Source: Rhopalosiphum padi
Lineage: Eukaryota > Arthropoda > Insecta > Hemiptera > Aphididae
Assembly: GCF_020882245.1 (NCBI RefSeq)
Contig: NC_083598.1
Coordinates: forward strand, 5,511,178 to 5,575,177
DNA length: 64,000 nucleotides
Direction: 5' to 3'
Positions 53,731 to 64,000 of the stretch are shown one piece after another. The notes under the pieces are model-generated. The model saw only the letters and a list, made by a program, of their open reading frames with translations. It was not told the origin of the DNA and did not search any database. The position numbers and the translations under genes were made by a program. Position 1 is the first letter of the stretch. Each line of letters begins with the position of its first letter.

Positions 53731-53734
<4 letters not shown>

Positions 53735-53760
<26 letters not shown>
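53735..53760. repeat. (TG)13 microsatellite
   Basis: Thirteen uninterrupted TG units, followed by a short GC-richer patch to about 53820. Confidence 0.9.
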
Positions 53761-56700
53761 ATGGGAAGATTTATTGCGTGTCATATCTGTGCGGCCGTGC
53801 GGGTCATACCTAACTTATCACCATTACCTAAACGAATGCGTGATTAAAACTGAAATAATACTCAATTAAATGCATGATTTTTACTTATCAATAAGTTCGA
53901 GCTTAATTTGTTCATCGATAAATATCTGGCACCATTATATCTGACTTATATTCATACATTCATGATCCATCATATTTTTTAAAATCATTGGCATTTGTTT
54001 AACTATTTGTTAAACATTTGTTTATACTTTCACCAATTTTCAGTACGAATTTGTTTTGACAATTTGAATATGTTTTGGTTAGTTCTTAAAAATTAAATTA
54101 ATAAAACAATTTAATTGCACATATTTTTTTTTATGATAAGTGCAATTAAAAAAATATAAAATTATTTTTGTCAACAAATATTTTGGACTAAAATGCCAAA
54201 TAATATACATGTAATATTTATCTTTGACATAAATTTTGAACATCTGCTAAACTTTCTCATTCCATTCCCACCTAAATGAGAATATGAATGATCTCCAGTC
54301 TATAATATACCTAATACCTAATACATATACTATATAATATATTTATCGGTTGATGAGTTACTATTTTACTGTATAGAATATTATGCATTATGTATATAAT
54401 ATAATTTAGAAGGCATAATATATTTTTTATTGGCTTATTTAAGTAAAAATACCAATCACTTGCTAGAATAAAGATTATTGAAATTCAAGCCAATATATTA
54501 TATTTAGTACATAAACAAATGTAATAAAAGATTGTTACTATAATATTAAAGCATTCTATAACAATTTATAATATATATTATATAGCATTATTGTGTTTGG
54601 CGAAATTAAAATATATATATTATATAAAGGTTGGTGGGACAAATTATTTGATATTTAATTTACATATTCTTTTAACTGGAAACTTTTAATATTTATAAAA
54701 TAAAAAGTTAAAGTATTGTGTTCTTTGTGAATATATTACATTATTATTGAAGATTATTGTATTTATTTTTTTCGGAAACGTATAATTTTACATCAGTTGA
54801 ACGTAAAACTAATCAATAAGGACATCAATAATTTATTTACGTTACATTTTCTTAAAAATTGATATTCTAGAGTCTTATAAGTTGGTTGAATTATTTATGT
54901 TAAATGAAGCGACCCGTTTAAGTGGAGATTTTTCTCTCACTAGCTCGTGATATATAAGTCTTCGAAAAAATGTGATTTATTTCATAATATGTACACAATG
55001 CATTATGTAACCTTTTTTTAACATATATTTTATAGATAATTATTTATAAATATTCAAGTTTTTAGAATTCAAGATAAATATAATTCGAGTAATAAATAGC
55101 ATAATTATACGGGATGACTTAGCACCCCTAGCTGGATATACTAACTCCAACTAGGTGACAATAATTGTATCAAATGAGTAAAACGATGAGGTGAATAGAT
55201 TTCAATTTAAATGATCACGGAGATATAACATTTCATAGGTAGTATTCAAGGTAGTATATATTAATTAAACCATTTTAACCATTTAAGGTTGTGAATGAAA
55301 AACATGTTCATTTCAATTTTAAAATGTAATTTATATTATATACATTTGTAAATTTGAAGCCTATGTATCCCACTTTATTATGTCAATAAAAACAATAATT
55401 AGACCATATGTTTGTTTTCCCTTGTATTGAAATTTGTAGAACATTTGCTGTAGTATTAGAAAGTTGTCAATATATATGTTTCTCCGTTTCTAAATTACTA
55501 AAAATGTTAATTATTTTTCCAATTTGTCAGTGATTATAAAAAATACTATACTACAAAAGTAGTAAATAGAAATGAATGAACGAGTCTACAATTAATGAAA
55601 TTTTATGATCTCTTACGATATTAAAATTATAATATTTTAATATTATAATAATATGTATATTATATGTGTAAATTGTATTTATATCTTGAAAATATTTCCA
55701 ATATTTTAATTATTCACCGATAAAAATATACGTTAAAAAATAAATATAAAAATACAAGCACTGACATTCATGAAAATTAATAGTATTATTCCTAATTTGT
55801 TTATTGAACTGACACTATAGAACATTTGAGATGACTTTAGGTACTTATTGATGCATCAAATAGATACTGTATGAGTACCGGTAAAATAACGATGTATTCA
55901 GAAATGGTGAATGGTGATTCATTGGTAACTTTAAGTCTTGAGAATGTAACAGCGTCTTAATCAGTTACATGATCTATGAGCTAAAATTTCGCGTGAAATA
56001 GAGTAATGTTTTAGGGTGTAAATGAATACGGAAAAAGTGAATGATAAAGTACGAGTAATCATATACGTTAGAATTTTAGAAAGTATATACCTACGTACAT
56101 GACATATAATACATAGTGTAAACATATTTTTATGACAAAGAATATTTGAAGTAATAGTTAGATATTTTGGTTATGTTGAAGTTGAAATGCTACTGGGACT
56201 TCAGTTGTGTATATAACTAATAGGCAATTACATACATTTAAGAACGCAATTGGTTAGAAAACAAATTTTTGAAGTTATTCGAAAAAGTCTGTCAAAAACA
56301 GAATATCAGAGAACAAAAATGAATCCGATGTATATTCTGATTTCCGCATTTTTCTTATAATCAAAAAAAATTGTATTTTTATTCATACAAGACTATAAAA
56401 TATTTCCGTAAAGATAGGTTTCCGTTTTTGTTCAGTGTCCAAATTTTGGTTTTTATATTGTACTGCAAATATAATTGGATATGCCATAGTATATTTTTTC
56501 AAAGCAATCATGTCTAATGTAATGTCTACTTCTGAATAAATAATAATAAAAATCCTAAATCAGAAATTTTTAAAATTTATCTCAAAGAAAAAAAACAATG
56601 TATAATTTTTTAAATTTTAAAATCAACAGGTTTTTAAGTATTTCGAAATTTTTTTATAACTCCTAAGTTTCCTATCTGTGTCTGAGTATTTTTATTTTGT

Positions 56701-57029
56701 CAAATGCGATAAGTTTATATAATAATCTAGCAACCAGTAGACGAAAGATTAATTTATCGCCAATCAACAACTGAAGTAATATGAACTCAACTTGACAACT
56801 AAATAAATCGTTCAATATACGAACTTAAAATATTTTTTTCCGGGATAAGCCATCAGCAAGTTTTGACTTGTTTAAGTAGATAAATGCCAACAAAGAAACG
56901 AAATTTGACTTAACCAAATTCAAGTCGATTATAGTGCCCTAAAGTTTGAAGGTAACAAATCTTCGAATTACATAAAGTACATAAAGTATGAAACTGTTGC
57001 CATTTGAATTTGAAAATAACCGTCATAAG
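53761..57029. other. AT-rich non-coding sequence
   Basis: No gene is seen. At 55123-55157 a word of the type cccctag..tgga is inverted as tcca.ctagg, a small hairpin in a slightly complex patch (55100-55260). Another purine-leaning complex patch is at 55860-56060. Confidence 0.6.
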
Positions 57030-57195
57030 CTATTCGAATCGAATTTTTAACGTATTGGATAAACCCGGGAGACAACCATATTCTAGTAGGATGTATTGAT
57101 AAATTGTATGTGCAGTTGACGTAGATAGTGGAATCGTGGCAGTGACAAAATACATTAACAAGCGTTCCCCGTTAGGACGTGTCAAATGCTTTATT
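57030..57195 (-). CDS. Possible minus-strand terminal exon, unidentified
   Basis: On the minus strand an acceptor with a good pyrimidine tract, ttttatttcag, ends at 57196. From 57195 an open frame continues for about 54 codons to a TAG at 57030-57032, entered in phase 2. The translated piece has balanced composition, for example KHLTRPNGERLLMYF near its start and LLEYGCLPGLSN near its end, and normal-looking codons. The ATG upstream (57260) would also give a 76-codon frame reading through the acceptor. No downstream polyadenylation signal was found close by. No family is recognised; a transposon fragment is the main alternative. Confidence 0.3.
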
Positions 57196-57260
57196 CTGAA
57201 ATAAAATACTTTATTAGTGTCAGATACCGAAATGGTAGAATAAATAATTAGTACAAGCAC

Positions 57261-60200
57261 TTCACCGACACATTATTTTAAAAGAACCAACTGCAAAATA
57301 CAACTTAGTTTATGTACCTATTTATTTCTGAACAAGTGTTATGGTATCGTATATTATTATATAAAGATAATATGTAGCTGTTATTAATACTGAATAATGC
57401 TAATTAGTAAACACAAATCAAAATTAATCTGTAAAAATACTATATACAAAAACAACGGAAAACATATTTTTAACAAAATTAAACAAATTAACATTTAAAC
57501 AAAATGCTATTTTTAATTGAAATTAAAAAAATAAAATACTCAATGCTAAATAACCATAATTTATATAAGGAAATAGTACATAAAAATGCCATTAGATTTG
57601 ACGAGAGTCGCAAATTAGCCACCCTTAGTATAATACATTGATATTAATTACAAACACGTTATGATTTGTATTTTTACGAGTTTTTGTCGTATTATTATAT
57701 TATTTAAATTTTATAATGTGCAGCTTAGTTTGGTCTCTCATAATAAAAAAAAATAGATGTATTGGTTAGACACCAGAGAGACAAACTTACGTCATATTCA
57801 ATAATGATATATTTGATAGGTGAAGCATACATTTTGAAAATGATTTTCACAGAATGCTTTCTGGTCACCGATTCGATAACAAAAGTTTACATTCAAAATG
57901 AATAAGTACTGCTTGAAATATTGAAACCGATATTTGCAGAGTATTTAGCAATGCCGTATTTTAAGTTATAAGTACAACTCTTTAAAATTTAAAAATAGTT
58001 TTTAAATATTTTTTTTTTACTTCATGCATAATATGCAACTCTTAAATATTTTCATGAAAAATGTCAAATTTGTAGTATTTCCATATTTTGCGAGGACGTA
58101 GGTAGAATCGTTGAATGGCAGGGTTATTTTTTTACGCTCAAAAATATAATAATATTTTTATAACATAATATAAAATTGATAGAATTGTAATATTGTATAT
58201 GAACGCATGTTGAATATAATATTTTTTTAACAATACTATATACATTGCATATTTTGTAATGTAATAAACTGAGGAGTATGCAAACTTATTATGGTTTGAT
58301 TTCTTTGTGAAATTATTATTTATCATAATTATTTTAACGCTTATAAACTTAAAATGATTTTATCCTTTTAAAATAATGTTTTATTGCAAAAAATGCCTGA
58401 ACAACCGGTGTTTATAATAATATACAATTAAATCATTGAACTTAAAGATCATTTAACATTTTAAAGTGCTCAGCTTATCACCATCTAATTCAGGTTCAGA
58501 CTTTATATATTGTTTTTTTTTTTTATTATTATTATTTTGTTAAAAAATAGTACCACTTATTTAATATTATTATTGTAGTTATAACGATCATTGAATCAAT
58601 AATATTATAACGTTTAAAAAACGATACGAATCATATTATTATGCTTATCGAAAACGAACAGGTGTTTGTTGTGTAGTACACATAAATATTCATTAAAAAC
58701 AACTACTCCCGGTTCTAAAAAAAACGTATTTATTACAATAATAAATTATCCAAACAATATAACAAAATATTTCGATCACACTCGTTTATGATCGGAAGTA
58801 ACTTCACGTATAACAATCAAGGCTGCCGACAGCACAACGAATTCATTCATGAATTTGTGAACAAGATGTACGTCAGAGAGTACACTATGAGAATAATATA
58901 ATAAGTTAATAATAATACATTACTAATATATCTATATTTACGGTGTTTAATATTCGTTGTATTGAAATAGCTTATAGACGTTTTTATAAATTATTAATAA
59001 TATTTATACTATTGGTTAATTATATTGTTATATATAATATTATTGTGCACGCTTTTGACTTTTTTCATTGTGAAATATATTTTTTTTAACTTAATATTAT
59101 TTAAATATAAATTAAATTGCGTCGACTAAACTCACTCATTTCATATTAATTCATGAGATAAAATTAATTAAGATTGAAATTCTAATATTTAAAAAATATA
59201 ATTAAAATAAGGAATATGGAAATTCATTTATTGAAAATGTATATCTTATTACTTACATTAAATCCACACTATTTTATGTTTTGAAAAGTCTAAATATTTT
59301 TATGTTCCATGAATACATTTTTTTATGTACCTTCTAATATTTTATTGTTTTGCATTTTGACTATTTCTGTCATAATATTAATAAGTATGTTTTGTAATTC
59401 ACTATAAAATTATTTTCATAATATCATACTGAATTAATCTGAATTTGTTTTTATTTTACGTAACGATACTGATGTTCTTGAGTTATTTTTAACTTTTTCT
59501 TCACATATTTTTCCCTTAACTATCCCTTAATTATACTCAGTCGTTCGTGGTTTTATTATATTTTAGAAACCTAATGAATTTCGTGGTTTGAACAAAAATA
59601 AGTGTTAATAGTGAATACTATCATATTTGTATGCTTTCAACTCTTTAACAATTAAAAAAAAATATATTCTTCTATAATTGTAGTAATACTTATGCTATTA
59701 ATGACTCTATCTGCCATAAATAATTTTTAAAATTGTATTATTTCATATTTGTAACATAATATTATGTTATATTTATACCTTTGTTGAAAACCAGTTATCG
59801 TAATGTAACTAGAAAATAATTTTCTCTGAAAATGCATAAGTTTTAATATATTATTATAATATTAAAGTATAATTATATTCAAATTTGTAGATTCAGCTAA
59901 TGAAACTGTACTAATTGCTTACATGTTACTTTTTTCAGTAAATTATAAACACTTGGTGTAAAGAGGTTTTTGGATATATATGGAAAAAGAATAATCTATC
60001 TATATTTTTATAATTCTTTAGAATTTAAATTTGATCAAAATATTTATCAATTGAATAAACTTTTCTGGAAAATTTATTGTTTTAGCCAATATTCGTTTCA
60101 TATGTTTCATTGTATAGGTAATAATCTTTTGGTTTTGAAATGAAACTGTTTTTATCAATAAACGAATGTTCACTGAATTAATACATATTAATTTTAATTG

Positions 60201-63200
60201 AACACTTCTATTTAAATTTTATTTTTTAATTAAACCCATTTAGTATATATGTTTAATTATTTAAAAATACAAAGTATTGTATTCATAAAATCAATTTCTA
60301 ACGTAGTCATATTTCTAAGTATTGCGATATTGAACAAAAAATTCATATTCTTGCAATATCACTAATATAACAGAATTTCAAGAGCGGAAAAAGAGGTACT
60401 AAATAGAAGGGAAAATAAATAAACTAATAAAAATTATAGTATTGTAGTAAATAGTAATACATATTAAAACAAAATTATTTTGTTATGAAGGTTACGACGA
60501 TGCACTAACGGCAAGTAGCAAGGAGCTGTAAAACCATTGTAGTATATGACATATTAATTTAAAATAGATGACTTGGTGACTGGTGTAATCGTAATAACTG
60601 CAGTACTTAATAATCAGCTTTGACTTTAGAATATTATAGCATATATCTCTGTACGTGTTTTGTGTCACTAAGGTTTAAAACCAAATAAATGGCCAGTTGT
60701 AGATAAAATGTTGCGCCACGAAACCGTGATCACAATAATTTCAATAAAATAAAAATAGATATTTTTCAGTGGAAAAAAAAAAATTAATGTTCATGGTAAA
60801 TACATCGGCAATACTAGATAACTTCTATGAACAACATTTTAGTCACAATTAATTATTAGAAATGTAAAATTTAATATTTTATAACTTTTTTTTTTGTGAA
60901 TGGAGGCGCAATTACCCTTATCCAACCTTGTATCTGTCTTTGTATTATTTTTATGTTAATTTTAATATTCTTGAATTTAAATCATAATATTATATATTTG
61001 TATATACATTTAGAATATAAAAATACAAATACATATAAATGTCCGATTTATATTTTTAATTGCAGTTATTTGATCATAATATTATACTTGTAATAGCTAA
61101 AAGTAAATTGCATCTCATAATTTTATAAATATTGGTAATCAAAATATAATGATTACTTTTCTTTCTGAATATTTTTCTGTATTCAAAATAGTTCAAAAGT
61201 AATTTATAACACTCAAAAAATCATAATTTGAATAGTGATAATAATGGATGTTATGATTTTACTATTATAATCCTCTTAAAACTTATTAAAATTTCCTTTT
61301 TTTTTTGTAATTTTTATTATTTATAAGTTAATAAAAATTAAAGCTAATACTTAAAGTATTTACTTATCAGAATACGATAATTTATTTAGATATTAAAACA
61401 TATTTTAGTTGACTTAATCAGTATTATTATTATGATTATTATTGGATATTGATTGATAACTGGATTTTTTGGATTTCTATCACGAAATCGGGATACTGAG
61501 ACTACAGCTTATATAATATAGTGCTGGTCGTATATTTATTTTATTCTATATTAAAATAAAACGTATAAAACACACATGTGCTTGTTTTATTAAATATATA
61601 ATATATTAGAAGGTATAATATATACCTTATGTATGGACAACTTCTGTGGTGAAATAATAAAAATTATATTACTACATAAACATAACAAATATTAAACCTT
61701 TGTGACATTTACATATTATATTATTATTTGCCATTTTATACCTAGTGATAAAAAAAAAAAAAAATTGTTAGTATAAAATATAAAGCTTGTCTTATTTTAG
61801 GAATTATATGTTTTACGACTGTTCTTTACTATAAGCAAACATGAGAATCAGCAAGTACTTTTTAAATTTATGAAATCTATATCAAAAAGTTTTTTTTCTT
61901 CATTATTTTTATTTGTATTTTAACATGACTTTTGTTCAATTATATTATTTAGATAGAACACTAAGATGGTTGTGAAATTGTATACAGAATTTGTTTTAGA
62001 ATATATCTTACTGGTATACATATTATTTCATGTAAATAGAAAACTAAATAGTATTTTTTAATTCTAACCACATAAAATGTTTTATGTATTAAATTTTTTT
62101 TTATTATTATTATATTGATGCAAAATTATATTAAATATATTTATATTTATTTTTTATTATTTTTTTCATATTCAGTTATTATTTGTCGTCTAATAATACG
62201 AATACTAGTCCATAAACGGTAAATATTTATAAAAAATAATTCAAAATTCTGAAAATTGTGGTAGTTTACTTATTATTAGTCATGCTTTTATTTAGGAAAA
62301 GGTAGCACGGAAATATTTTAATTTTAAATAGGGTATCGTAAATACAATATATTTTTTTAAACCACTGGACTATGTGAACGTAATTAAAAATAGGTGTATA
62401 CATATTTTTTTTTGTCATCCTAAAAATCCAGTAAAAACAGAATTTTTTTTTTTATAATAGTTTAAAGTTAATAATAAATGTTTAACACGATTTTAATTTT
62501 AATGTTAACAATTAATTTGTAGATATGTTTACAAAATAATCTATATTATATATGAATAAAAGATACAAAAAAAAAAATTCAGAAGAAAATGTTGAATAAT
62601 ATATTATCTTATATACTATAATATTTAAACTTGTAATAGTGCAATAATAATCAAAAACAGTGTCTGATACAAATAATATATTCATCATGCGATGTAACAA
62701 ACATTATCACACATTCTCTCACACACAAACACATACATAATATAGGACTGGAATTTTATTTTATTTTCAAATTTTTTTGAATATAATTAAAATAATAACG
62801 CACTTATAACGTTATATTATTATCAAATAATATGTTTTAATAGTTTAATATAGGTACATTAAGAATATTAATTCCATATTGTTTCTATTATAAGTATACC
62901 TAATGTACTTTGGGCATGCATTTGATTTCCCATACCAGTGTATCATATTTTGATATCTTGGGAGACGTGTGCTTATAAAACATTATAAATTACCTATAAT
63001 ATAATATTAACGTGTTTGCGTATTTATTAAACATAATATTATTTACATTATATAACACGGCGTCTTGAATAGGCAATATAGCTACACCTTTATCACAATA
63101 TGTTTATTTCTCCAGTATATCGTTCAGCATATTAATATTTATAATATTATTTGAATTTATTTATTATATTATAATATTGTATATATAAAAAAAAAAAAAA

Positions 63201-63304
63201 ATTATAACATCCTGTATCATCGAAATCCCTTATTAGCCGATTGGTACATGCGTGCATAATACATCTATGTGGTATCCAATATTATATTATGTAATATTAG
63301 TGTG
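57261..63304. other. AT-rich non-coding sequence
   Basis: About 6 kb with no supported gene. The frames at 58138-58326, 60896-61093 and 62512-62700 are Ile/Tyr/Asn-rich. A slightly more complex patch at 60480-60730 is unexplained. Poly-A/T runs are frequent, for example near 61751-61764 and 63187-63200. Confidence 0.65.
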
Positions 63305-63578
63305 TGTATAATTTCGCTGGGGCCCGGTGAAGGGAGGTGACCGATGGTGCGAACTGTGGCCTGGATGATGAATAGTATAAGGATGCACGCATACGATACC
63401 CGTATACCCGTTGACGATGCAATAGTAATGGGAATTCCGGCATGCCACGAGGAAATACCATTCGGTGGCTGCGATATTAAATACGGTCCGGACGAAACGG
63501 AATATTATCAGCAAACGCGGTGGCGTGGTGTAGCGCACAAAATAGTGATGCCCCAAATAGGCGGTAATCAGAGAGTAT
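63305..63578. promoter_or_regulatory. CpG-rich patch with frames on both strands
   Basis: The sequence is much richer in G+C and CG than its flanks (ctggggcccggtgaaggg near 63320, ggtccggacgaaacgg near 63485, cgcggtggcgtggtg near 63516). It ends sharply in a TA repeat at 63579-63596. This may be a promoter, a coding exon or both; see the plus-strand frame at 63344. Confidence 0.4.
63344..63563 (+). CDS. Possible coding exon, unidentified
   Basis: The frame opens at the ATG at 63344, directly after an in-frame TGA (63338-63340), and stays open for 85 codons to 63601. The last dozen codons read the TA microsatellite, so a real exon would have to stop earlier; a donor-like GCG|GTAATC at 63561-63569 would end it at 63563. 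The translated part has balanced composition, is acidic to neutral, with Cys and Gly pairs (for example IPACHEEIPFGGCDIKYG), no signal peptide and no membrane segment. An 89-codon frame lies on the opposite strand (63287-63556) but is His/Thr/Tyr-rich. No family is recognised. Confidence 0.3.
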
Positions 63579-63596
63579 TATATATATATATATATA
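63579..63596. repeat. (TA)n microsatellite
   Basis: Nine TA units directly after the CpG-rich patch. Confidence 0.85.
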
Positions 63597-63739
63597 AATA
63601 AATATATATAAATATAAGGTGTGAGCACGTCAATTGAAAATGCATACCTGTCCAGAATAGCTTAGGTATATTGTATTATACATACATATATAATGAGGTA
63701 GTCTCATGGAAATGAATATTATTGTCTGTAGTTGGTGAC

Positions 63740-63880
63740 AAGATGAGAGAGATAGAGTGAGAAAGAGAAGGATAGAGGATGAGAAAAGATAAAATTCTGC
63801 CGAGCATGAAGTGAAAAGAATTTCGCTGAAATGATATAGGTAGTCTTCGCTGTCGAGTTTTTACCCTTTCTCTCTCCCAT
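63740..63880. other. Purine tract followed by pyrimidine tract
   Basis: About 63742-63790 is almost all purine (agatgagagagatagagtga and similar). About 63857-63880 is pyrimidine-rich (accctttctctctccc), partly complementary to the first. This could form a hairpin or unusual helix; no gene is seen from 63600 to the window end. Confidence 0.5.
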
Positions 63881-64000
63881 AGCCAGAGCCAAGTTCACTG
63901 GTCACACCCGATTTTGTACAGATGTAGTCTCACTAAAATAAAAAAAACGATCGATGAATCTTCGCCATTGTGATCGTGTATAAAATATGTTAATATTATT

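Noticed and set aside
1..64000. tRNA, rRNA, snRNA, common conserved microRNAs, CRISPR arrays
   Set aside because: No tRNA T-loop/acceptor pairing, no conserved RNA core words and no regularly spaced repeats were seen by eye; a covariance-model scan was not possible.

Overview
The window looks like non-coding chromosomal DNA from an insect, most likely an aphid or other hemipteran. It is very AT-rich and full of short A/T runs, with scattered motifs such as taggtacct. It has no bacterial gene density: no open frame exceeds about 140 codons, and most frames over 60 codons look like chance in low-complexity sequence. It carries eukaryotic mobile elements, including a jockey-type retrotransposon remnant and a pogo/Tigger-type MITE. 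The species assignment is inference; no species marker was found.

Layout. 1-6131: AT-rich, no gene seen. 6132-7235: composite mobile element with ~90 bp terminal inverted repeats, a foldback element and a decayed jockey-type non-LTR fragment. 7236-9299: AT-rich. 9300-9720: CpG-rich island, a promoter or 5'-exon candidate. 9721-27824: AT-rich with patches of more complex sequence (12600-13230, 22560-22860, 24380-24880, 26640-27180), the last holding a 63-codon frame between splice-like sites. 27825-28411: decayed DNA transposon with TIRs and a short basic minus-strand frame. 29290-29650: candidate promoter and signal-peptide-coding first exon with a phase-1 donor. 32131-32316: complete pogo-like MITE with TA duplications. 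32320-43990: AT-rich, with one minus-strand frame at 38536-38718. 44020-45160: pyrimidine-rich, GC-richer block with CA/TG repeats. 47790-48430: two GC-richer patches. 48430-63300: AT-rich, with a possible minus-strand terminal exon at 57030-57195. 63305-63565: another CpG-rich patch with open frames on both strands. 63740-63880: purine tract followed by a pyrimidine tract.

The simplest reading is that the window is mostly intron or intergenic DNA of one or more genes with very long introns. The best-supported host gene piece is the plus-strand exon at 29578-29638, whose downstream exons would lie in or beyond the unexplained sequence to the right. No working multi-gene system, CRISPR array, tRNA or rRNA was recognised. 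All exon calls rest on reading frame, splice-site resemblance and composition only.
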